From: Chitinophagales bacterium
Lineage (GTDB): Bacteria > Bacteroidota > Bacteroidia > Chitinophagales > BACL12
NCBI GenBank assembly: GCA_014380545.1
Contig: JACMJP010000353.1
Span: 1-21,737, forward strand
Direction: 5' to 3'
Length of the DNA: 21,737 bases
Shown piece by piece: positions 8,052 through 14,823 of this stretch. Both the position numbers and the translations under genes were made by a program. A model generated the notes under the pieces. That model was given only the letters and a program-made list of their open reading frames with translations, was not told the DNA's origin and ran no database searches. The number at the start of each line of letters is the position of its first letter. Within the stretch, counting starts at the first letter, position 1.

Positions 8052-8650
8052 TACCAGTTATTTTTTAAAACCCAATATAATCCCTTTACATCAGTTCGCT
8101 TTTGCTTAAGCAGTAGCATAATGATTATTTCTTCAATTTTCGCCCAGTAACCAACAATGATTATTACATAAAATAACCATTCAATATTTCCATAAGCTAG
8201 CAGAATAACTAAAAATCCACCCTGTAAATAACCTGCAATTTTTGCAGAAAATAAATGTAAGCCTACAAGGTTTCCATATTTAATAAAAGCTGTTGAAACA
8301 CTGCCGAGATATAATAATGCAAACAAGCCTAAACCAATTTTGTGTTCAACAACAAAATTCCATTCAAAAATAAAGATCCCGCCAAAAGCAAGAATATAGC
8401 TTCCGATATCCGCCCATGAATCTATTTTGGCTCCGATAACAGTACGTTGATTAAAATTTCTTGCAATGAATCCGTCAAGAATGTCCGTAATAAAATTAAT
8501 GATTAATAGTGTGACAAATACTTTCTGTTGTTCCCTGATTAAAAAATATAAGATGATAGGAAACATACACATCCTGTATAAGGACAGGATGTTTGGAATG
8601 GTCCAGAATTTTTCCTTATAACCCGGGATATCAAAAATAGATTTTCTCAT
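8051..8650 (-). CDS. CDP-alcohol phosphatidyltransferase family protein
   Basis: The start is placed at ATG 8650 (MRKSIFDIPGYKEKFWTIPN), because the preceding in-frame ATG at 8695 lies inside the upstream gene and adds a non-conserved piece; the chosen start gives 199 residues and an 8-nt gap. The family signature D-G-x2-A-R-x8-G-x3-D-x3-D is complete: DG at 59-60, AR at 63-64, Gly73, Asp77 and Asp81, with a preceding Asp56. These aspartates bind the divalent metal and the CDP group. Several transmembrane helices are present (about 20-38, 43-60, 82-95, 98-118, 135-155, 160-175). The enzyme swaps CMP for an alcohol such as glycerol-3-phosphate, serine or inositol-phosphate; the sequence does not tell me which. 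It is translationally coupled to the cdsA-like gene downstream, which would supply its CDP-diacylglycerol. Confidence 0.87.
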   Translation of the reverse strand: MRKSIFDIPGYKEKFWTIPNILSLYRMCMFPIILYFLIREQQKVFVTLLIINFITDILDGFIARNFNQRTVIGAKIDSWADIGSYILAFGGIFIFEWNFVVEHKIGLGLFALLYLGSVSTAFIKYGNLVGLHLFSAKIAGYLQGGFLVILLAYGNIEWLFYVIIIVGYWAKIEEIIIMLLLKQKRTDVKGLYWVLKNNW

Positions 8651-8658
8651 CTTCAATT

Positions 8659-10968
8659 TTAATACAAGCTCACATAATACTCGAAATATTTGCACTCCTC
8701 AATTGCATCTTTATAAAATTGAGTATTTTTATATTCTTTTTTAATTTTCTCAAAATAAGTGCGGTAGTTTATTTTTTTATCATCTTCATTCATATAGCTG
8801 TAATCATCACTTACGTAATAGTTATTTTGTTCGCACCTGGCAAGCATAAAATAATTGAGCGCAATCAATTCTTTGTTTTTTGTTGATTCTGTTGCAAGCT
8901 TATAATATTCCATTGCTTTACTTACATCAAAGAAATCATTATAATACCAATTGTATTGCTCATATTCATTATCGTATGTTTCGCAACCGTGGCAGCGGTA
9001 ATAATCGATTGCCATCCAGCTATTGCCCCAATAAGAAATATTATAATATCCATTTGCAAGCTCATGGAATGTTTGCGCATGATTCATATCCTTTGCAGAT
9101 AACAAATTTTCAAGCTGCACCATTTTTTCGCAAAAAGTTAATTTAGTATAATTTGATGGGTGCTCAATAAAATCACAATCGTGGCAATCATTAATATGTA
9201 TTAAAAACGGATCAGTCGGCAATATCATCTTTTCATGCTTATCCGGGGTAGTCATTTTTTTAAATGCAGCAATTGCTTCATTCCATTTATACTCCCGCAT
9301 CAGCATGGTTCCTTTTATTTCCATCATATCATCAGCGGTGTATGGATAACCCTGGGCAAGGAAATTCTGAAAATCAGAATTACTTTTATTTATAAAAAAA
9401 TTATATAAATTTTCAACAGGAACAATTTCCGGAGTTGCATAAATATCATAATAGTCAACATAAGCGGCTCTGCACATTTCGGCTTCAAGAGTTTTATTAT
9501 CTGCCTGGTAATATTTCATAAGCTGGAACATGATCAACCGGTAAACGTTATCTGTAGTTGCTGTTTTTTGATTTTTCAACCAGCGCAAGTCAGGTAAAAT
9601 ACCTTTTTCTATTTCGCTATTTATGTGGCCTATTGATTCTATTAAGTTCAGCAATATTATGCTTTTTATTTGTTGGGTCAATTTTTCATCTTTCCCTGCC
9701 AATGCCTGAGCGGCAAAACAATGTGTTTTACAACCTTTATAATCTTCATTAATATACCTGATAAGCGCTGCACAACAATGCCAATATGCAGGTGTCCGTA
9801 CTTTTTCGCTTTCTAAAGCTTTTATGATAAAAATATAAATTTCATTGATGTCATTATTTTCTGTGGCGCCATAATAACCATCATCAGGTTTTTTTTCATC
9901 GAAATCATTTGACCATCTTATTGGTAAGTAATTCCGCTGAATTTTTTCTATTTCCCTTGCAAGTAAAACTTCCAGTTCCACAGAAGAGGGGTCTAATTTC
10001 AGCATTTCATATAATGCCGGAACTGCGGCATTGTGATTATTTACTCCTGTTAAAAACCAAAGTACATTTTTTTCACGATCACTTTTGGCCATGCCTAAAC
10101 ATTGCTGCCATGTTTTTTCATCGGGTATCCAGAAATCTCTTTCAGCATATAATCTCCGGCTCAAACATTTATCAAATACTATGGAGTTATAATAGGATGC
10201 TTCTGCAAAATTTCCTTTTCTCCAGTATGCGCCGGCCCTTAAACTTAAACACCAGTCTTTTATTAGCGAATTTGTTTTATTCACTGCAACAAAACGATCA
10301 TATATTTTCAAACAATCATCATATTGTTTTGCATAATGCGCACTGCGCATTGCCTGGTATGCATAACGCAATTTTATAAAATCATTTTTTTCATTTTCAT
10401 TTTGACGAATGGCAATATTTTTAATTTCAATAAGTCTTTCAGCATCTCTTTCAATAGTTTCCCAATAATCATATCCTTTTACAAATGGTTCTGTTTGTTT
10501 GGAGAAATATAAATAAGCAAATGAAGGATCGTTTTTATTTTCTTTCCAAAATTTAAGCAGGGAGTTTTCGCTCCATAATGTATCTAATTTACCTTTTTTA
10601 TTAATGTATGTATCAAATAAATTAAAATCTTCAATAGATGCAGTATATATTACTGCAGAGATGTCTGCAGCCGGTATTTCATTTTGAAAATAAGTTTGCC
10701 AGTCTTTTATATTTGCATCTTCACTGCTGAACACATTAAAATTATTTTCATCATCATCCCCGTAATAATATGAATACTCATTCCAGTAGTGAGCGGAATA
10801 AAAGAAGGGAAATAATTCAGGTGTGGCAATTAGCTCGTCATTCAGCGGCGCAAGTATACTATCATCTTCATCCCAGTAACCACCAGCGCAGGAGTTAGAT
10901 ATCTTGGCTGGTAGAATTGAAAACAGCAGGCTACTCAAAAATAGAATAGATATTTTCGAAACTTTCAT
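8659..10968 (-). CDS. Large exported protein of unknown function, helical-repeat-like, with twin CHxC motifs
   Basis: I do not recognise a named family. The 769 residues begin with a signal peptide (about 1-26, MKVSKISILFLSSLLFSILP) followed by CAGGYWDEDD; Cys27 has a poor lipobox (SNSC), so signal peptidase I cleavage is more likely. The mature N-terminus is acidic and aromatic (PFFYSAHYWNEYSYYYG). The middle and C-terminal parts are rich in helical pairs resembling tetratricopeptide units (for example RLRYAYQAMRSAHYAKQYDDCLKIY-like segments around 190-250, and SKAMEYYKLATES near 690), suggesting a solenoid. Two similar motifs, CHDC (595-598) and CHGC (659-662), sit 60 residues apart and could bind a metal or form disulfides. 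Its start overlaps the end of the upstream lipoprotein gene by 38 nt, which implies coupled expression and perhaps a complex at the envelope. Confidence 0.75.
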   Translation of the reverse strand: MKVSKISILFLSSLLFSILPAKISNSCAGGYWDEDDSILAPLNDELIATPELFPFFYSAHYWNEYSYYYGDDDENNFNVFSSEDANIKDWQTYFQNEIPAADISAVIYTASIEDFNLFDTYINKKGKLDTLWSENSLLKFWKENKNDPSFAYLYFSKQTEPFVKGYDYWETIERDAERLIEIKNIAIRQNENEKNDFIKLRYAYQAMRSAHYAKQYDDCLKIYDRFVAVNKTNSLIKDWCLSLRAGAYWRKGNFAEASYYNSIVFDKCLSRRLYAERDFWIPDEKTWQQCLGMAKSDREKNVLWFLTGVNNHNAAVPALYEMLKLDPSSVELEVLLAREIEKIQRNYLPIRWSNDFDEKKPDDGYYGATENNDINEIYIFIIKALESEKVRTPAYWHCCAALIRYINEDYKGCKTHCFAAQALAGKDEKLTQQIKSIILLNLIESIGHINSEIEKGILPDLRWLKNQKTATTDNVYRLIMFQLMKYYQADNKTLEAEMCRAAYVDYYDIYATPEIVPVENLYNFFINKSNSDFQNFLAQGYPYTADDMMEIKGTMLMREYKWNEAIAAFKKMTTPDKHEKMILPTDPFLIHINDCHDCDFIEHPSNYTKLTFCEKMVQLENLLSAKDMNHAQTFHELANGYYNISYWGNSWMAIDYYRCHGCETYDNEYEQYNWYYNDFFDVSKAMEYYKLATESTKNKELIALNYFMLARCEQNNYYVSDDYSYMNEDDKKINYRTYFEKIKKEYKNTQFYKDAIEECKYFEYYVSLY

Positions 10969-11977
10969 TTGTATAATAATTTAAAATGGTTGAATCAAGG
11001 TGATATAAAATTACAGACATTGAATCATTTTTAAGATACTGTCGCAAAATTTCTGCACTTTGTAGACTCAACTCCTGTGTCATAGATTCTATTTTTATTG
11101 TATTTCCCTCTGCCAGGAAACTACCTTCAAAATAGAAACTTTTTTTTGCTGTGAAAACATTTCCCGGTAATGCAGTAAATAAGGAGTCGGACAGATTATT
11201 TTCATATAAAGGATAAATAATTCTCTGCAACTTATTTTCATAAAATAATAATCCCCAGCTAAAACATGCAATGGCAGCATCAAGTGGAAGGGGATAAGCA
11301 TCGATTTTTGCAACATATTGTTTTGCCGTTTCCTGATCGTAAATAGAGTTTTGCGAAGAAACATCTGCAATATTCCCCATATTATAAAACATGAGCATGC
11401 CTTTATCAACCGGAGGCACTCCTGTTCTATCCGCATATTTAATTTGATGAAGTCTTATTGTTGCACTCCAGGTAGTCTTCTCCCAAAGTGGAAATTTTTT
11501 CATCTCATCTACTAGAAGAAAGTATTTTTTTTCGGTTTTTTCATTCCAATCACAGTCAAGCTGAATTTCCTTTACTGCGGATAAATTATTTTCCTGTAAA
11601 ATATCTCCTATTTTTTTACTGATTTTAAATGCAAGCGTTTTTATTTCTTCATCATTTATTTTTTGCAATGTTTCATTAGTAATAAAAATAACGGGAATTA
11701 ATTCAATTCCATCCGGGATTTTTTCTTTAAAAGCTACTGAGGCTACGGGAATCGGCTGGTCTGCATTTGTTTCCCACTTCACATCAAAAAATTTTATATA
11801 AAGTTTTTTGATGTGAAGATCAGAAAGAGTTCTTTCCTCTGCTTCAGACAAAATAAAACTGCTTTGCCAATAATAAAATGACCGGGTAATTTCTTTTTCT
11901 TTGTTTTTACAGGATGTAAAAAAGAAAATACTAATAGCAAAAAACAAGTATCGCAAGATTTGAAAAATTTCCTGCAA
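10931..11977 (-). CDS. Putative lipoprotein with possible TIM-barrel (glycoside-hydrolase-like) core, function unknown
   Basis: The 348-residue product has a lipoprotein signal peptide with Cys23 (FFFTSC, a common Bacteroidota variant of the lipobox), followed by a charged linker (KNKEKE). I do not recognise a named family. The order of strand-like motifs is reminiscent of a TIM barrel: KKLYIKFFDVKW (57-68), IELIPVIFIT (91-100), VKEIQLDCDWN (135-145, acidic strand end), WSATIRLHQIKY (170-181) and KGMLMFYNMG (192-201), then AIACFSWGLLFY. An acidic cluster at the end of the IQLDCDW strand is where catalytic residues often sit in glycoside-hydrolase-like barrels, but this is inference. The last 38 nt overlap the start of the next gene in a different frame, so the two products are likely made together. 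It follows the pspC-like gene by 28 nt. Confidence 0.72.
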   Translation of the reverse strand: MQEIFQILRYLFFAISIFFFTSCKNKEKEITRSFYYWQSSFILSEAEERTLSDLHIKKLYIKFFDVKWETNADQPIPVASVAFKEKIPDGIELIPVIFITNETLQKINDEEIKTLAFKISKKIGDILQENNLSAVKEIQLDCDWNEKTEKKYFLLVDEMKKFPLWEKTTWSATIRLHQIKYADRTGVPPVDKGMLMFYNMGNIADVSSQNSIYDQETAKQYVAKIDAYPLPLDAAIACFSWGLLFYENKLQRIIYPLYENNLSDSLFTALPGNVFTAKKSFYFEGSFLAEGNTIKIESMTQELSLQSAEILRQYLKNDSMSVILYHLDSTILNYYTNESFENIYSIFE

Positions 11978-12005
11978 ATGTCGTAAACAAAAATAAAAGA
12001 ATAAT

Positions 12006-13559
12006 TTATTTTAACCCGCCGGCAGTCATCATAAGTTTTCTTCCGTATAAGGCATCATCTGTCAACCCTGTTTTTGCTCTGTCATCCATATACCTGTCTA
12101 ATTTACTATCGAGCATGATATATTTATTTTGAGGAACACGGATGGTTACATCTACTTCCTGATCTCTCCATAGTTCATATTCTTTTAAAATAACACTTCC
12201 GGGAATTTGCAACAGCGTATCATTTTGTACGGGCATAAAATCAAATTCTGTTGCTCTTGTTTTAGCTTCATCATATTTATTCCCCTTTGCAGATTTTGTA
12301 ATGATGATTGCATAATTTGTATCGGTACTCATTTCAATTTCAACTCCTATATTTTTGAAAATTGCGCTATCGTCATGCATAACAATGTCAACCCAATCTT
12401 CTTTATAATCCTTATGCCAAAGTATTTTTTCTTCATGCAATGTATTTAATTGCACATATAAAATATCGCTTGAAGGTTGTGTTATTTCCATGCTTCGGCT
12501 CATAGTAGCTTCTTCCCTGAAATTTAAGCTCAGTTTTATTGCAATAAAAATTACTGCAGTAAGTGCAAGTACCCATAACATACCAAGGGAAATACTTACA
12601 CCTCTGAATTTCTTTTTAATGCCGAGTAAATATTTTGAAACGGAAAATAAAATTCCTGCAACAGGAATAATAAAAAGTGAAAGCGCACTCACGATTAATA
12701 TCCAACTCATCTTTCCATCACCAATTACATGTGTACCTAAAAAATTAATGGAAGCATTTATTTCACCTGAATCTGAAATTAATTCAATACCAAGCACAAC
12801 AAGTATTACCAAACAAATAAGTAAAATTATTCCGGCAAAAACCTGGAAGATAGTTTTTATGACAGGCTTTATTGTTTCTGCAGCACTCTCAATAAAATCA
12901 CCCGCATTCCTTTTTGTTTTATCAATTCGTTCTTTGGAAAATGTTTCCTTTAATTCTTCTCCAAATTCGTTCGCTTTTTTTTTAAACTGCTGAGCTCCAT
13001 CCTTTACAGTTCTTTCTATATTATCAATATTCACCCGTTCGCCCCGCATTTCTAATTTATCTGCAGTTGTTTTTGCTTCAGGCATAATGATCCACAAAAT
13101 AATATATAACAATAATCCGGTCCCGAAAATGAAAAATGCAATTAAAAATGCAAGGCGAATCCACAACACATCAATATCAAACTTTGCTGCAAATCCTGCG
13201 CACACCCCACCAAGAAAATCATTTTCTTTATCACGATAAAATCTTGTTCCACGGTGTCTTCCTGTTTCCTGCCGGTCATAATTTTTTTCCTGTGTTTGTT
13301 CTGTCCCAAAATCTTCCGGTCTTCCCATTACAGAAATTATTTCCTCAACATGCGCAATATTTATTGCCCCTTTTTCTCCAACTTTTTCGTGAAATAATTC
13401 TGCAATCCTGTTTTCAATATCATGAATTATTTCATCACCATCTTCTGCTGATGCATATTTTTTCCTGATACTGTTTAAATAATTATCAAGTTTGTTATAA
13501 GCAGTTTCATCAATTTGAAAAACCACTCCACCGATATTTACATATAAAAGCTTGTTCAT
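12006..13559 (-). CDS. PspC-domain envelope membrane protein
   Basis: This 517-residue protein has the layout usual for Bacteroidota PspC proteins encoded next to PadR regulators. Residues 1-85 form the conserved N-terminal domain (VNIGGVVFQIDETAY ... IENRIAELF ... VMGRPEDF). Residues 106-162 are the PspC domain: FYRDKENDFLGGVCAGFAAKF-type start, then an amphipathic transmembrane segment ending WIIMPE. Further membrane helices lie about 236-262, 286-308 and 322-343, and residues 344-517 form a soluble beta-rich C-terminal domain. The C-terminus ends MMTAGGLK, slightly shorter than many relatives. PspC proteins take part in sensing or relieving inner-membrane stress. The gene starts only one base after the padR stop, so both should come from one transcript under PadR control. 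Confidence 0.9.
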   Translation of the reverse strand: MNKLLYVNIGGVVFQIDETAYNKLDNYLNSIRKKYASAEDGDEIIHDIENRIAELFHEKVGEKGAINIAHVEEIISVMGRPEDFGTEQTQEKNYDRQETGRHRGTRFYRDKENDFLGGVCAGFAAKFDIDVLWIRLAFLIAFFIFGTGLLLYIILWIIMPEAKTTADKLEMRGERVNIDNIERTVKDGAQQFKKKANEFGEELKETFSKERIDKTKRNAGDFIESAAETIKPVIKTIFQVFAGIILLICLVILVVLGIELISDSGEINASINFLGTHVIGDGKMSWILIVSALSLFIIPVAGILFSVSKYLLGIKKKFRGVSISLGMLWVLALTAVIFIAIKLSLNFREEATMSRSMEITQPSSDILYVQLNTLHEEKILWHKDYKEDWVDIVMHDDSAIFKNIGVEIEMSTDTNYAIIITKSAKGNKYDEAKTRATEFDFMPVQNDTLLQIPGSVILKEYELWRDQEVDVTIRVPQNKYIMLDSKLDRYMDDRAKTGLTDDALYGRKLMMTAGGLK

Positions 13560-13560
13560 T

Positions 13561-13899
13561 TTATTGGTTGTTTAAATGTTTTGAGTTAATGGATACGGCA
13601 TTCGATAATTCGAGCCATGTTTTATTTAATTCGGTTAAAAATTGTTGACCCTTATCAGTTAGCTGATAATATTTGCGGGGCGGACCCGAACTGCTTTCCA
13701 CCCATTTGTAACTTAAAAGCTCCATCGTCTTCAGGCGATTGAGTAAAGGATAAACCGTTCCTTCTGCCACCAGTAAATTGCTTTCTTTTAATCTGCTAAT
13801 TACATCAGTAGGATAAATTTCTCCTTCACTTATTATTGCCAGAATACAAAACTCCAGTACACCTTTTCGCATTTGAGCCTGGGCATTTTCTACATTCAT
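13561..13899 (-). CDS. PadR family transcriptional regulator
   Basis: The product is a small winged-helix repressor (112 residues from ATG 13899; 118 from the alternative ATG 13917). I prefer 13899 because relatives start as M-N-x-E-N-x-x-A-Q-M-R-K-G, as seen here in MNVENAQAQMRKG. The wing-helix region spans about residues 8-85: LEFCILAIISEGEIYPTDVI, LVAEGTVYPLLNRLKTMELLSYKW (recognition helix), then SGPPRKYYQLTDKGQQFL, the PadR wing. The short C-terminal helix is the dimerisation helix of the small (subfamily 2) PadR proteins. PadR proteins usually repress their own operon and release it on binding a small hydrophobic ligand or on membrane stress. The gene is first in the minus-strand run padR-pspC-lipoprotein-unknown-CDP-alcohol transferase-cdsA, and a long palindrome lies directly upstream. 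Confidence 0.9.
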   Translation of the reverse strand: MNVENAQAQMRKGVLEFCILAIISEGEIYPTDVISRLKESNLLVAEGTVYPLLNRLKTMELLSYKWVESSSGPPRKYYQLTDKGQQFLTELNKTWLELSNAVSINSKHLNNQ

Positions 13900-13903
13900 G
13901 GGG

Positions 13904-13934
13904 CAAACATAATTCATAACATTGAACTATGCAA
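13904..13934 (-). promoter_or_regulatory. Candidate promoter of the padR operon, overlapping the operator
   Basis: On the minus strand TTG (13934-13932) is followed after 20 nt by TATGTTTG (13911-13904), a match to TAnnTTTG. The TTG lies in the spacer of the palindrome at 13918-13950, so a bound repressor would block it. Transcription would begin close to ATG 13899, giving a nearly leaderless message, which supports 13899 over 13917 as the start. Motif evidence only. Confidence 0.35.
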
Positions 13935-13950
13935 TACATAGTACAATGTT
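13918..13950. promoter_or_regulatory. 33-nt near-perfect palindrome, candidate PadR operator
   Basis: The left arm AACATTGAACTATG (13918-13931) and the right arm CATAGTACAATGTT (13937-13950) are reverse complements over 14 nt apart from one position (A/A at 13925/13943), around the 5-nt spacer CAATA. The site abuts the first possible padR ATG (13917) and lies in the padR/higB divergent region. Length, symmetry and place fit a dimeric winged-helix repressor site used for autoregulation. Confidence 0.72.
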
Positions 13951-14081
13951 TTTTATGGTACTGGGCGTTATAATTTGTTAAAACCCTCTGTTGAATGGGG
14001 TTTAGAGGCAGATATTTTTTTGGGTAATTCGAATTTTGCAGGACCGGAAATAAATAACCTGATTAATTGCAACCACTTTGG

Positions 14082-14095
14082 TTACGCATACGTAA
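14082..14095. promoter_or_regulatory. Candidate HigA operator upstream of higB
   Basis: TTACG-CATA-CGTAA is a perfect 5-bp inverted repeat 12 bp before the higB ATG, partly overlapping a weak -7-like TAATTTG (14093-14099). HigA antitoxins repress their own promoter by binding such small palindromes through their helix-turn-helix. Confidence 0.4.
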
Positions 14096-14107
14096 TTTGC
14101 AAAAGTT

Positions 14108-14431
14108 ATGAGAGTAATAGCTGTTCAAACTTTAAAAGAATATTACCATAAAGAAAGAAAAGCTGAACAGTCATTATTAGCATGGTATAAGGAAACTGAA
14201 AATGCAACCTGGAAAACCCCGAATGAATTAAAAAATCAATTTGCCAATGCATCAATCATTTCCGATAAAAGAGTGGTATTTAATATTCATGGAAATACAT
14301 ACAGATTAGTTGTTGACATTGAATATAAACTGCAAATTGTTTTTATTGTTTGGCTCGGAACACATCAGGATTATGATAAAATAAATATAAAAACTGTAGC
14401 ATATGTTAAAACCAATCAGAAAAAAGAATGA
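14108..14431 (+). CDS. higB: HigB family type II toxin (mRNA interferase)
   Basis: The 107-residue product matches the short HigB toxins of the RelE superfamily (COG4680 type). Recognisable stretches are the N-terminal helix ending SLLAWYKETENATW, the DKRVVFNIHGNTYRLVV core strands (53-69, with Arg55 and Arg66) and the family-defining IVWLGTHQDYDKI (80-92, with His86 and Lys91). Such toxins cut mRNA, generally on the ribosome. The gene comes first and its 3' end overlaps the antitoxin gene by 29 nt, the toxin-first order normal for higBA. All family segments are intact, so it is probably functional. It is transcribed away from the padR operon. Confidence 0.92.
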   Translation: MRVIAVQTLKEYYHKERKAEQSLLAWYKETENATWKTPNELKNQFANASIISDKRVVFNIHGNTYRLVVDIEYKLQIVFIVWLGTHQDYDKINIKTVAYVKTNQKKE

Positions 14432-14762
14432 GTATGAAGAATCTCTTGAGAGAATATACTCTTTGATACAAAAAGGTGCTAAGCGTTCTGAAAAGGAAAC
14501 TGATGAACTTGAAATACTTTCTATTCTTGCAAAAGAATATGAACAAAAACATTTTCCGGTTCCACCACCGCATCCGCTTGAAGCAATTAAATTCAGGTTA
14601 GAACAGCTGGGTATGAAAGAATCAGAACTCAACAATTTATTTGGTAACCGGAGCAGGAAATCAGATATTCTGAATGGAAAAAGGAAATTAAGTATCCGGA
14701 TGATCAGGTTACTGCATGATAAACTGAAAATTCCCGCAGAAACATTAATTGCAGATTATTAA
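14403..14762 (+). CDS. higA: HigA family antitoxin, helix-turn-helix
   Basis: The 119-residue product matches the COG5499 type of HigA antitoxins. Residues 1-50 form the toxin-contacting part (LKPIRKKNEYEESLERI, then ETDELEILSILAKEYEQKHFP), the VPPPHPLEAIKFRLEQLGM linker is highly characteristic (residues 52-70), and residues 65-119 are an Xre-like helix-turn-helix (ESELNNLFGNRSRKSDILNGKRKLSIRMIRLL). It should neutralise HigB and repress the operon promoter. Its ATG lies inside the toxin gene (29-nt overlap, +1 frame relation), so expression of both is coupled. Confidence 0.93.
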   Translation: MLKPIRKKNEYEESLERIYSLIQKGAKRSEKETDELEILSILAKEYEQKHFPVPPPHPLEAIKFRLEQLGMKESELNNLFGNRSRKSDILNGKRKLSIRMIRLLHDKLKIPAETLIADY

Positions 14763-14823
14763 TCAGCCGGAATTAACAGCTGAACGATTTATTAAATTCT
14801 ACATTTTCTGCTACTTTTAAATC

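Noticed and set aside
9909..10379. Open frame of 156 codons on the plus strand, antisense to the 769-residue gene
   Set aside because: Its composition (Leu/His/Phe-rich, no domain pattern) is what an antisense frame of an AT-rich gene gives; the minus-strand gene is clearly the coding one by its signal peptide and operon position.
12490..12993. Open frame of 167 codons on the plus strand, antisense to the PspC gene
   Set aside because: It mirrors the hydrophobic and charged segments of the well-supported PspC protein and shows no family features of its own.
13981..14003. Hairpin AAACCC / GGGTTT, followed further on by a run of T
   Set aside because: The stem is short, the T-run starts 12 nt later, and no gene ends upstream in that direction, so it is not a convincing terminator or riboswitch.
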